64,000 nt of DNA from Macrothele yani. Its lineage: Eukaryota; Arthropoda; Arachnida; Araneae; Macrothelidae. The DNA is taken from contig CM077011.1 in assembly GCA_039090855.1 (NCBI GenBank), forward strand, positions 15,439,001 through 15,503,000, given 5' to 3'. Position numbers and translations under genes: made by a program. This document shows positions 22,341-32,425 of the stretch, one piece after another. The notes below the pieces were generated by a model. That model was not told where the DNA came from. It made no database searches and worked only from the letters and a program-made list of their open reading frames with translations. Positions within the stretch are counted from its first letter, which is position 1, and every line of letters starts with the position of its first letter.

Positions 22341-23689
22341 CCAGAGTTTATTATATTTATATATATTTTTTTATTGGTGTTTGTTTTGTTTAGTGCATAA
22401 CTTTTGTACATACCGTAGATCTGTGTCAGTGGGTTAGTGTCTCCTTTAGTTTATCTTCTTGTTGCTTTCCGTGCACACACATTCCCGTTAATTTGTTGTC
22501 GGTAGCGTTTACTGACTTTTTCTTTTCTTTTCTTTTATTTTTCGTCGGCCTCAAGCCGTTGGTCGACAAACTTTTTTGTGTGCCGGCTAAGCGTTTTGGT
22601 ATTTTCTGTTTATTGTTTACTGTTACCAGGGTGTTTTATGTTATTTTGTTGATGTTGATTGCACTTTTGCTGTGGCGTGCACATTGTCTGTTGTGTTTTT
22701 GTTTTGTTTTTTGTTGCTCATGTGTCGGCTTTTTTTCTAGTTTGCTTTTGGTGTCGTTCACCTATTTTATATTTATTACTCGTCGGTTTCACACAGTTTA
22801 CTGTCGCACGGTTTTGTGTTTAATGTTGTGGTTGTTTTTATTTTTTTGTTTTAATTTTTTTCTTACTGAACGGGTACCGCTGGCGTGTGGTACCGAAGGG
22901 GTTGTTTTTTTGTGTGTGTGGTTCTGAACCTTACCGACGTGTTTCTTGTTTTTGTCTTGTGTAGTTAGTGTTTATTTTTGTGGTTAGTGCAGTGCATACA
23001 GTGCGTATTCGCTGTTTCAACCCGAATTTATTTGGTGGTGATGCTTGTATGCAAGTTTAACCCCTGTGTTCTTTTTCACAAAGTTTTCATGGTGTTATTT
23101 GTGTATTGTGCATTCTTTATTGTGTTCATGGTGCTTTTTGTGTATTGTGCATTGTGTGTTGTTTTCTTGGTGTTATTTGAATATTGTGCTTTGTGTGTTG
23201 TGTTAATGGTACGGGGTGTTAGTTTCTAGTGGTTGTTTTTTTCTCTGTGTTACTGTCGGTCTTAGTGACCGAGATACGCTTTTAATGTAAATTTTTGTTG
23301 TTCGTCGGCTTACAGCCATTTGTCAACGCATTTCTCCGAACTCCCAGGAGTTGTTTTTTTTTTTCCGGCTGCAGCTTGTTGTCGGACCGTGTGTTTTTTT
23401 TTCCCCTTTACAGTTTTGACAAACTCGGCTGACTTTTCTTTACCGCCTTGCTTCATTAGTGGTCTGTCCTGTATGTATTGTTTGTTGTGCAACTGTTTTC
23501 TTGCCGTGTGTTATTCTTCAACTTGCTCTGATGTCGTCTGCTTCTTCCTGTAGAGTACTCTCTGTTTATTGCGATATTGATTGTGTGGAGTTTTGTTGTT
23601 GTTACCGGTGAGTTATTGTGCAATTTTTTTCCCGGTGAAAATTTGTGTTTGTATGTTGTCTTTTTTGTAAATAAATGCTCTTTTTGAAG
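22341..23689 (+). other. LINE copy 2, 3' UTR
   Basis: Nearly identical to the copy 1 3' UTR, with the same GTGTATTGTGCATT iterations near 23,100-23,200 and AATAAA at 23,670-23,675. Small indels in homopolymers distinguish it. Confidence 0.7.
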
Positions 23690-23877
23690 TTCTGATCATT
23701 CGTCCGAAAGGTGTCCGGGTTCGAATCCCGTGAGGCATGGATGTTGTGTTTGTCTTTCGGCACTGTCTCTCTCACTTCCCTGGAGGCAGTGGCCCTAAAT
23801 TAGGGACGGGTGATTGCTTATAGCCCATTGAGTTGCTCACGGTGGTCGTTAAATATCCAATAAAAAAAATAAAAAAA
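23690..23877 (+). mobile_element. SINE-1 copy 4, 3' part
   Basis: Continues the SINE interrupted at 9,831: TTCTGATCATTCGTCCG, the B-box GGTTCGAATCCC, the GGACGGGTGATTGCTTATAG body and an A-rich tail. No distinct flanking duplication of the SINE itself was found. Confidence 0.9.
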
Positions 23878-24014
23878 CTATGCCTCGACGTAATATTGAC
23901 CTGGTAACCAAAAATCGACGTCGATTCGACATTACTGGGCTACCGAGTACTCTAATACCATAACACCTTATCCTCATTGGCATAAAAATGTTCATTCTTT
24001 GAACTGATATATCT

Positions 24015-24435
24015 TTTACAGTGTTCCAACTGCAATGTCTGTACGAGAGTGCGTGTGTGACCTAAACCACATGACGCCATGAAACCCAATATTAAGTCGA
24101 GGTGGAGTGTTTCGGGTAGGTGGACGCTGTGAAATATTCTGGGCGCGTTTATATGGGCCACTTAGGGGGCCCCTTGTATGTACTGATACCTGTATCACTG
24201 CACAGGTCGCGCTAACGTACTCACCTACGGACAACGCCTAGTCTCATCGTCCCCATTTCGCGAAGAATTGGTTGGTGGAGCATTCCAGTGAGTTCTCAAC
24301 TCTCGTGTGGCCATCCCAGTCTCCGAATTTGAACTCCATTGAACATTCCATGGGTCGAAATGCTGTCCTGGAATCATGGAGCGCAATACTGCTGGACAGT
24401 TTCCAACACTTAATGGAGTCTATGCCATATAATAG
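24015..24435 (+). pseudogene. Degenerate Tc1-like transposase fragment
   Basis: The plus-strand translation contains, in two or three frames, pieces that line up with the Tc1 core: KPHDAMKPN, then WATLGGPLVCTDT, then NWLVEHSSEFSTLVWPSQSP followed by NLNSIEHSMGRN with the catalytic Glu, and the ending FQHLMESMP. The N-terminal DNA-binding part and a convincing second Asp block are missing. The order matches the C-terminal half of a DD34E transposase. No terminal repeat was recognised. It is an old, broken copy. Confidence 0.7.
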
Positions 24436-24464
24436 CAAAACGATATTAATAATCCGATTTATTG

Positions 24465-25035
24465 GCGTAAATTATACGTTTCCAAGCTTTCGCACATTAA
24501 GCAGATGGCATTTTCAAGGAAGGTAGCGAACTGCAAACTAAGCAATAGAACGCTTCAACAATTTGAAAGTGGTATAATATTGACAACAACAAATAGATGC
24601 GATTATAATTTTCATTCAAAGACGCGGGCAGTCATGTTGGTTAGACACGCGGTATCTTAAAAGGAAAAAGGCGTTATTTGAAGAACTGATTCCAAATTCA
24701 TGGCAACTCTAGGGAGACGCTATTATTGCATGCCACGCTGTTGGCAATGATTTCAAAATGGCTGTAGATTTAAGGGAGGAGTAGAAAGCTAATTTCTTTA
24801 TATGACCTCGCATAGGAGAAGTGGACTTGAATTTGACTTTTCTGGATATGGACGTTTTTGCTTTACCGTCCTCTGTGTATGCTCGTTGATTCTAATTGTA
24901 AACGAACTTTTGGTCACTCCGATGTAGTATCTGCATCCGGATATTGTAGAGGGATGGCATAAGCTCCTGTCTCGCTTGGAAGAGGTGGCTTGTGAGTATT
25001 TCTCTTAAGCATGTTATATAAAGATGTAGGATATA
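24465..25035 (-). pseudogene. Penelope-like element remnant with GIY-YIG endonuclease
   Basis: On the minus strand near 24,990-24,865 the frame reads GCRYYIGVTKSSFTIRINEH, a GIY-YIG nuclease core (YYIG ... R) as found at the C-terminus of Penelope-like retroelements. Downstream in the same orientation the sequence decays and ends near 24,475 with GTGCGAAAGCTTGGAAACG, which also occurs as an inverted pair at 44,926-45,145. The reverse transcriptase is absent, so this is the 3' end of a copy. The family call rests on the nuclease motif. Confidence 0.7.
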
Positions 25036-25168
25036 TTATGCGACACCGAAGTTAATCTTCTTGAGATGGTAGGTTGTTATTTAGGGAACTGAGCCCAGGT
25101 AGCGTAGGTGCTGCATAGAAAGATTGAAGCTTCTGACTGGTTTTTCCTGATGAACTTACTCGTATATA

Positions 25169-25170
25169 AC

Positions 25171-25202
<32 letters not shown>
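25169..25202 (+). repeat. (TG)n microsatellite
   Basis: About 15 TG units with one interruption (TGTGCGTG) at the start. Confidence 0.95.
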
Positions 25203-25203
<1 letters not shown>

Positions 25204-26266
25204 CCATCCGTCATCGCACGCAATGTAAATGAAACTCATCATCTGATTTCGATTATAACTTTTGCTCTAAATAGAGCAAAAGGTCTAGTTTTGCAGGTGC
25301 GCGTTTAAAATTCCTGAATTTACTTGAACATGAAAATTAATGCTTGAGGATAAATTTTTCAAAGACAATTGAAAACGTGCAGGGAAGCGATTTTTATCTG
25401 AACATTTATGTCATTCTCGAGATATAAAATGCTTCTTTTATCATTTTTGTCATTCTTTCTTCCTTCAATTGCATAACTGAGTAGTTTCTATTCGATTTAG
25501 TTTTTTCATATTTTTAGCACTTCTTTTGTAAAAACATTTCGTTCTTATGTTATCACTTTGTACGTCCGTCTGTCTCTCAGTGGACACCATATCTCTGCAA
25601 CTATTAATCCGATTTGAAAAATTATTTTTGCGTTGTGTTACTCGAAATGTGAGAATGATGATCCTTGCATTCCGGGTTTTCTCCCATGCACATCTTCGCC
25701 GCCAGAGAGAGTAAATGCAGATGATATCGAATTCAAAATAGATTTTACTTCGCATATTTGCTTGTAAATATCTAATGAAAAAAATATTTTTCCTTTCGAT
25801 GCCATTTATCGAACACTGTTTTAGGCACAGTCTGTTTTCTAAGTAATGCATTGCTTTTCCGCTAAGTGGCGTAAAGTTAAATCGCGTTCCCCCTCCCCCT
25901 AAAAGTCCGATTTGAAAAATTCTCCCTGATGGAAAATGTTTTAATTTTTAGTAAAGAATGGATTGGCCACCAGGGGACGTAAGTGTTTATTCCCGCTTCT
26001 GATGTCTGTGCAGCAAAATCTGAGCTTCTGGAAATTCGATTGAACAAATTTTTTTCGTGGACCACATCACAAAACCTTTAAGAGAATACCTGGTGCTTAA
26101 AATAATGCATCGTTGTTCTGCCCGGGGCGTAGATGTATATCAAATTTTTATGTATATCTGTGCTAAGAGTCCGATTTCAAAAATTGCTTCTTTGTTGGAG
26201 AGATTTTCCGGTGCAAAATGTTTCTCATATAATTTCACATTTTTTCTGAACGTACCAGTAAAGGGC

Positions 26267-26341
26267 ACACTTGTACGTTCAGAAAAACTCATGTTTCCAT
26301 TTACAGCTGGAAACATGAGTTTTTTATGAACGTACAAGTGT
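26267..26341. repeat. Near-perfect hairpin, ~33-bp arms
   Basis: Left arm 26,267-26,299 (starts ACACTTGTACGTTC, ends TGTTTCCA) and right arm 26,308-26,341 are reverse complements with one mismatch and one indel, separated by 8 nt. Confidence 0.9.
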
Positions 26342-26689
26342 CTCTATCTGCTGGAATAAAAACCGATTGAAAAAAAATATTCGGTAAGATACTAAGTATG
26401 AAAACTCTTTGTGTATATGTATTTTTTTCAAAATAATGAATAATCTCGATGCTAGGGAGCGTAAATATTTAATCTGTTTTTTTTTCAATATCTCTGCTTC
26501 TAAATGTGCGATTTAATAAATTATTTTAACACTGGATACCAGTTACCTTGTGGAATATTTCAGACTTGCGGAGTTTTCTGTAGTTCGTAGTCATATGGTG
26601 GTGTTTGCGTACTTCTTTTTGCAGCTGTACTCCGCTTCTAGAAACCCCATTGGGAAATTTCTTTTTTTAACTGTATGCTATTCGCTACA

Positions 26690-27220
26690 ATAACGATGGG
26701 GAGCATTATCCTCTTTAAATAATGTCCAGCTTTCCGACTAAGGGCGTGTAATGGTCAAAATCTCTGCTTCCGCGAAGCATTATTTTATTTAAATAATACA
26801 CAGCTTTCCGACTAAGGAGATGTAATGGTCAAAACCTATTTCTCGCTATCAGTGCTTCTGGGGAGCATTATCCTTTTTAAATAAAGCACAGCTTTCCGGT
26901 TAAATTGTGGTAATGGTCAAAACCTTTTTCTCTCTATCTCTGCTTCCGGAAAGCATTATCCTCTTTAAATAATGCACAGCTTTCCGGTTTAGGAGGTGTA
27001 ATGGTCGAAACCTTTTTCTGGCAATCTCTGCTCCCGGAGAGCATTGTCCTCTTTAAATAATGCAGAGCTTTCCGGTTTAGGAGGTGTAATGGTCAAAATA
27101 TTAATCTCGCTATCTCTGCTTGCGGAGAGCATTGTCCTCTTTAAATAATGCACAGCTTTCTGGTTAAGGGAGTGTAATGGTCAAAATCTTTTTCTGGCTA
27201 CCTCTGCTTCCCGCAGAAAT
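26690..27220. repeat. Tandem array of an 88-bp unit (~6 copies)
   Basis: The marker TAATGGTC starts at 26,749, 26,823, 26,911, 26,999, 27,087 and 27,175, giving spacings of 74, 88, 88, 88 and 88 bp. Each unit also has TTTAAATAATG, CAGCTTTCCG and TCTCTGCTTCC. The first unit has lost about 14 bp. Confidence 0.93.
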
Positions 27221-27689
27221 AAATTTCTTCCAGATGCAGATATATTTATTTATTTGAAAAGGTCGTTTCTCTTAGCATAGCTTTTTCCATGAAGAATATT
27301 TTTCGCCCATTTTCAACTTTTCGATTACGAAAAATTCTTCCTCCAGAAGGCGGAGATCTATATACTATTTTCCTCTATATTTCTCCTTTTAACTATTCGA
27401 TTTGAAAATCTCTTTATCTCTGATACCTTACTTCTACTTTGAGAAACTTTTTGTATGATTTTTTTATTTTCGTGTCATACTTTTTAGCCGCTGGTGGAAG
27501 AAAGTAGATATTTCTATATTTGGATATTTTATCGATTGTAGAAATCTTGTGTATTTTTATTCTAATCCGTTCCATTGACTTTGAATAACTTCGATAAATT
27601 TTATTCGCGTCGGAAAGTATTCAAAAGACGTGCTCATTACAACCAAACATTCGGTATCATCTTTCGTGTTTACCTCCTAGCTTCAGAAT

Positions 27690-28330
27690 GACAAAATTGT
27701 GTATTGTATACCCGTAGGCAGGTTAAAAAAGCCGAATGTTTTGTTCATCATCATCCAAAGGAACAATACTTCTTAAGGATTTCCTCCGAAATAAAAGCGC
27801 GAAACATTTGCTCCCATTCACTTCAATGACGACAAAGACTTCTTAGAATTGGTAAATATCTAGTATTACCTTCGTCATATATACTAGTACGTGGTACAAA
27901 ATATCAATTATGCGAATAATTCTAGCGAGTAAGCATTTGATGAACCACTATTCACTGCTCTCAGCTTATAATGGATGAGTTAATGCTTAATTATAATGAC
28001 TTGCCTTTGAGTTTCAAACATCCGTCTTCTCTTGGGTATGAATACTACTAATTCCACATATGTCAGCCCAGCCAGCGTAATCATGGCCCAGTTCGTTCAA
28101 AGTCGAGTTAATTATGTTTGGACTAGAAGCAAAGTCCTTCGAAGTATGGGCTGTAGGAAAACCAAAATTACTTAATCAGGATTTACAAAGGTTTTCGCAC
28201 TATTTGCATGGATATTTTCGAAACAAGCTGAATGAAATGAAATCCGAATAATGCCGCACGCGACGTAACAGCTTTCACGTCTCAAACCAACCGCCTCTCT
28301 AATCGAAACTAATGTCGATAACATGGTTTT
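27690..28330. other. No recognisable feature
   Basis: Spacer between the two head-to-head repeat copies; no coding signal or repeat recognised. Confidence 0.4.
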
Positions 28331-28459
28331 TAGATAGAGGTGGGACGAATCCTAAATTTCCTCGAATCCGAATCCGACTCCTAAAAGGTTCTCGAATCCC
28401 CCGAATCTTGAATCCCCCGAATCTCGAATCTCTCGAATCCTTCATCTAAGAATAATTTA

Positions 28460-30290
28460 AAGAAAAACAAGAAAGTTGACACCGAATTTTCGGGTGTAAT
28501 AAGCACGTCTTTTGAATCCGTTCTGACGCAAATTAAATTTATCAAAGCTATTCAAAGTCAATGGAACCGGTATGGAAAACAATAGATGTGACCAAAGAAA
28601 GAAGATTTTTAATCGGGGTTTTAATCCCTCAGATATTGCTGTAAACGGAATCGCGAACTTACGAACTCTTAGAAACAGAGATATCGACAAAAATAAGATG
28701 TGACTTTACGTCCCCTGGTGGGAAAAACCATGCATTATTTTAGGAAGAAAGTATTCTCAAAAGGTGTATCCATATAAGCGGTATCGGTCGAAGGAAAAAA
28801 ATTAGTCGAGTTTTCAGGAGCCCAGATTTTGCAACAAATACTTCAGAAGCAAAAATTAACACATATGACCCCTGGTGGCTAAACCATTCTTTACCAAACA
28901 TTAGAAATTATGAGGAAAATATTTTCCATCAGGTCTTGTATGCGATACAGGAAGAAATTTTCAAATAAAAGCTTTAAGAGCAGAAATAACGCAGAAAACG
29001 CAATTTACCTTTGTGCCCCCTAGCGGAAAGTGTATGATTTACTTGTAAAATTTTGAATTTATAGGAAAAACATTTCGAATCGGAAACACTATCCAACAAA
29101 GAAGGAAGTTTTCAAATCGGACTCTTAGAAGTAGAGATATTGACAAAAATAATATATACATCTACGCCCCCTGACGTAGAAACCATGCATTTTTTCAAGA
29201 CGAAAATTTTCCTAAAAGGTTTGTCGACATGATTATTATCGGCCAACAAACGACGTTTTTTTCAATCGATAATTTAGAAGCTCATATTTTGCTGCAAATA
29301 CAACAGAAGCGGAAATTAAGATTTACGCAACCTGCTGGCCAAACTATTTTTTTACAAACATTAGAAATTATGTGCAAACGATTTCCCATTCGGAGCTGTA
29401 TCCGGTGCAGAAAGAGTTTTTCAAATCGGAGATTTAGAAGCAGAGATATAGGGCGAAATGCAATTTACCTTTACGCCCCCTAGCGGAAAGTCTATGAATT
29501 ACTTGAATATTTTGAAATTATATGAAAAACATGTCACACGGAAAACACTATCCAACAAAGAAGGAATTTTTCAATTCGGACTCCTAGAAGTAGAGATATT
29601 GACAAAATTAAGATATACATCTACGCCCCCTGGCGGAGAAACTGTGGAATATTTTAGGAAAAAAATATTCCGAAAACGTTTATCGATGTGAGTGGCGTCA
29701 GTCCACGAAAGAATTTTTTCAATCGATATTTTACAAGCTCAGATTTTATGGCAAATACATCAGAAGCAAAAACTAACACTTACGCCCCCTGGTGGCCAAA
29801 GTATTCTTTACCAAAAATTCGAAATTATATGCAAAAGATTTTCAATTAGGAGCTGTATCCGCTGAAAATAGGATTTTTGAAATAGGAGTTTTAGGAGAAG
29901 AGTTATCGGGAAAAATGTAATTTAGTTTTACGCCCCCTAGCGGAAAATCTATGCGTAATTTGAAAATGAAACTATATCTAAAACACTCTTCGACATAAAT
30001 GAAATCGAAAGATAAAATATTTTTTCAATCGGATGTTTAGAAGCAAATATGTGGATTAAAACGTAATTTTGAATTCGACATCATCTGCATTTACGACCCC
30101 TAGCGGCAAAATTGTGCATCATAAAAAAAGCGAAATAAAGGATCATCATTCTCATATTTCAAGCTTCCGAATGCAAAAAGAATTTTTCAAATCGGACTAA
30201 TAGTTGCACAGATACCGTGGGTACAGACGGACTGACGGACAAACCGATAACAGAAGCACGAACTTTTTTTACAAAAGACATGCTAAAAAG
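28460..30290 (+). repeat. Unclassified repeat family, right copy: ~457-bp higher-order array
   Basis: After a head (CACCGAATTTTCGGGTGTAA) come ten CCCCT-type cores, starting at 28,712, 28,869, 29,017, 29,168, 29,329, 29,477, 29,627, 29,786, 29,934 and 30,097 (29,329 reads AACCT). Steps are 148-163 bp. The three-step periods are 456-460 bp, with flanks recurring in the order B-C-A: B is ATCTACGCCCCCTGGCGG, C is CCCCTGGTGGCCAAA and A is ACGCCCCCTAGCGGAAAG. The tail reads CAGATACCGTGGGTACAGAC then GGACTGACGGAC. There are no long ORFs. Confidence 0.88.
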
Positions 30291-31030
30291 GGGAAAGTCA
30301 TGACTTCTACTGAAAATTAAAAGTTTTTAATTGAAGCAAAATTTGAAATCTGTGTTTAATGAATAACAAATTAAATACAGTTTCCAAAAAATATACCCAT
30401 ACTTATTAAGAAGATACAAATGAAATTTATAATTTACATTTACTAAATGAAGTACATAACTCTTGAGTCTTGAGGTTCATTTCTATTTTCTGAACATAAT
30501 TTGACAAAAAAATATTTGAGTAACAATTCACACTCTTAAAATTTTTCTTTAATAATAAAAGTTCCAAAACCTTTTTAAATCAAAGCAAGTAGGGAGGATT
30601 ATTTCAAGAGTTAATGTAGATAAACACTAAACATGGAACACTAAATTGAGTAAATTATTTCCAGAAAATTAAGAAAAATCAAAAACATGCTTGTTTTAAG
30701 AGTTAATGAAAACACTTAACACTGAACTCTTTCAGGGCAATGTAAAAAAAAACAGAAACTTGTAATGGAGATTTTTATTTAAAAACACTAGTATTCGAAC
30801 TAGCTCTGGATCTAGCCTACTTCGTTTTTATCAGCTACGGCACCTGATGTGCGGAATGGTCTTCCTGACATTACTGTCGATGGTGGTGTGATTAAGAACT
30901 TTTTAGAGAGTTTCCTCAAATTTTAGAAGTAACGAGCTATTTCAAATAGCTGTGTACACACTGTAGACGAACTTCTTCGATTGTTTTCTCTCAGAACTCG
31001 TCATGCTGACAAAAATTCGAACAAATATCG
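30291..31030. other. No recognisable feature
   Basis: Very AT-rich sequence within the candidate hAT-like ends; no coding signal. Confidence 0.4.
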
Positions 31031-31031
31031 C

Positions 31032-31091
31032 TGGCGGTTGGTGCTTGTTCTGAGACTCGAATCCTCGCTCTAGAACAAGCACCAACCGCCA
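31032..31091. repeat. Perfect hairpin, 20-bp arms
   Basis: TGGCGGTTGGTGCTTGTTCT (31,032-31,051) is repeated as its exact reverse complement at 31,072-31,091, with a 20-nt loop that itself contains CGAATCC. Confidence 0.96.
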
Positions 31092-31385
31092 AGTTTTTTA
31101 AGTTAAGATTCGAAAGATTTGAATGACGAAAAAAGCGCGAGGATTCGAGTTTTTGAATCTCGAATCTTTTTCAAGATTCGCGGGTTTCGAGGATTCGAAT
31201 GTCTCATCCCTAGTTTTAAAGAAATTATGGAATGGTGAGCATTTCTGAGTTTTAGCAGATGAACGTGAATAAAATTACGATCTGGATCACCATATTTTTC
31301 ATTTTGCATGCTTCAGGTACGCAGCGGCGTGCCCAAGGGGGGGTAAAGTCCCCTCCAAATAAAGTGTAGCCTTTCGGTATTTCAA

Positions 31386-31558
31386 AAGGCAAATAAGCAG
31401 TCGCCCGTCTCTAATTTAGGGTCACTGGTTTCAGGGAAGGGAGAGAGCCAGTGCCGTAAGACAAGCACAACATCCATGCCTCACCGGGAATCGAACCCGG
31501 ATCCCGTTCGGACGAATAAACAAAGGCCATCGCTTAGACCACTGCGCCACCGGGGCGG
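31386..31558 (-). mobile_element. SINE-1 copy 5, 3'-truncated
   Basis: Minus-strand copy with head and body (AAGCAGTCGCCCGTC to CCACCGGGGCGG) but lacking the last ~45 bp and the A-tail. The B-box carries a mismatch (GGTTCGATTCCC). No target duplication found. Confidence 0.88.
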
Positions 31559-31922
31559 ACAAGGAGTTAAGGACCAGGATGTCCAATTGCAATGAAAATC
31601 CAATATACTGGCACACTGAAAGTTTCTATGGAGACGAGGCAATGCCAAATTTGAGATCCATGAATTATTTGAAATTACTCTAAAGTACGCTGAAAAACAA
31701 GGAGTTTTGATTAAAATACCAAGAATCACATCAAACCAAAACCAGCGTTGTAACATAAACACAGAAAACCCAGGAGATTATTACAGGATTAAAATTTATG
31801 TACCATTTTTAGACGTGTTCATTAGTGCTTTGGAAAATTGATTTCTCGCACACAAATCGGTCTAATCAGGATTCCACTCACTGTTCCCAACAAATCTCAA
31901 TGTGCCACCATCTTCTCAAGAT

Positions 31923-32146
31923 TTTTTTTTTTTTTGATTGGAGGTTTAACGACCACCGTGAGCAACTCAATCGGCTACAAGCAGTCGCCCGTCCCTAGTT
32001 TAGGGCCACTGGTTCCAGGAAAGGGAGAGAGCCAGTGCCGTAAGACAAACACTACATCCATGCCTCACCGGGATTCGAACCCAGACCCATCTCGGACGAA
32101 TGGTCATAAGCCATCGCTTAGACCACTGCGCCACCGACCGGGGCTG
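31923..32146 (-). mobile_element. SINE-1 copy 6, inserted in the hAT pseudogene
   Basis: Full-length minus-strand SINE-1 with a T-run at the left and the head at the right. A 13-bp target duplication ATCTTCTCAAGAT is at 31,910-31,922 and 32,147-32,159. The head end shows a 4-bp ACCG duplication (CACCGACCGGGGC). Confidence 0.94.
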
Positions 32147-32374
32147 ATCTTCTCAAGATACTGATGGTTTTAAAACTTTAACTGAATTTTATACAGGTGT
32201 CTTGAATGGCTTGCAAGAAGAACTAATCGCAGAATTGAAACTGTGGTACCGTAGGATCGCAGGCAAGGAATAGAAGCACTGGCCAAAAGATACATTAAGT
32301 GCTTTAAAACTGTGCTATACTGAGGTGTTACCCAATGTAAAACATTGCTTCACATGCTAGGAACTCTACCTAGG

Positions 32375-32425
32375 AAACCGAACGCTCATTTTCTGACAAA
32401 TTCAGAAAGTGAGCGTTCGGTTTCA
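32375..32425. repeat. Hairpin, 23-bp arms, inside hAT dimerisation coding region
   Basis: Arms 32,375-32,397 and 32,403-32,425 are reverse complements with one mismatch and a 5-nt loop. The right arm is the native coding sequence for SESERSVS; the left arm is extra. Confidence 0.92.

Larger units (their letters stand above)
16880..23689 (+). mobile_element. Tx1/L1-like non-LTR retrotransposon, copy 2 (downstream member of dimer)
   Basis: A ~6.8-kb second copy in the same orientation, nearly identical to copy 1 but 5'-truncated in the UTR (starts TACTACCTCC). It ends ATAAATGCTCTTTTTGAAG exactly where SINE-1 resumes (TTCTGATCATTCG). It shares at least two ORF2 frameshifts with copy 1 and has its own lesions: a 2-nt loss near 17,096, a 1-nt loss near 17,571, a 1-nt loss near 19,835 and a TAG near 21,415. 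Confidence 0.9.
25485..27680 (-). repeat. Unclassified repeat family, left inverted copy
   Basis: Read on the minus strand this is a second copy of the family at 28,460-30,290. The head near 27,680-27,560 (AGCACGTCTTTTGAAT ... ATTCAAAGTCAATGGAA) matches 28,490-28,565. The tail near 25,600-25,490 (GTACAAAGTGATAACATAAG side, with GACAGACGGACGTAC) matches 30,215-30,290. Between them lie CCCCTGGTGG-type cores near 25,971 and 26,119 and degenerate ones near 25,697 and 25,856. It also carries a private 88-bp tandem array (26,690-27,220) and a hairpin (26,267-26,341). No coding signal. Confidence 0.7.
28335..31212. mobile_element. Candidate non-autonomous hAT-like element (ends only)
   Basis: The left end TAGAGGTGGGACGAATCC and the inverted right end TAGGGATGAGACATTCGAATCC (read from 31,212) resemble hAT terminal repeats, and both are followed by many GAATC/CGAATCC subterminal words. 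Flanks GTTTTTAGA and GTTTTAAAG could be a decayed 8-bp duplication. No transposase lies inside; instead it encloses the repeat copy at 28,460-30,290. Confidence 0.5.

Noticed and set aside
26690..27220. CRISPR-like regular repeats
   Set aside because: The 88-bp units are contiguous tandem repeats without unique spacers, in a eukaryotic transposon-rich setting.
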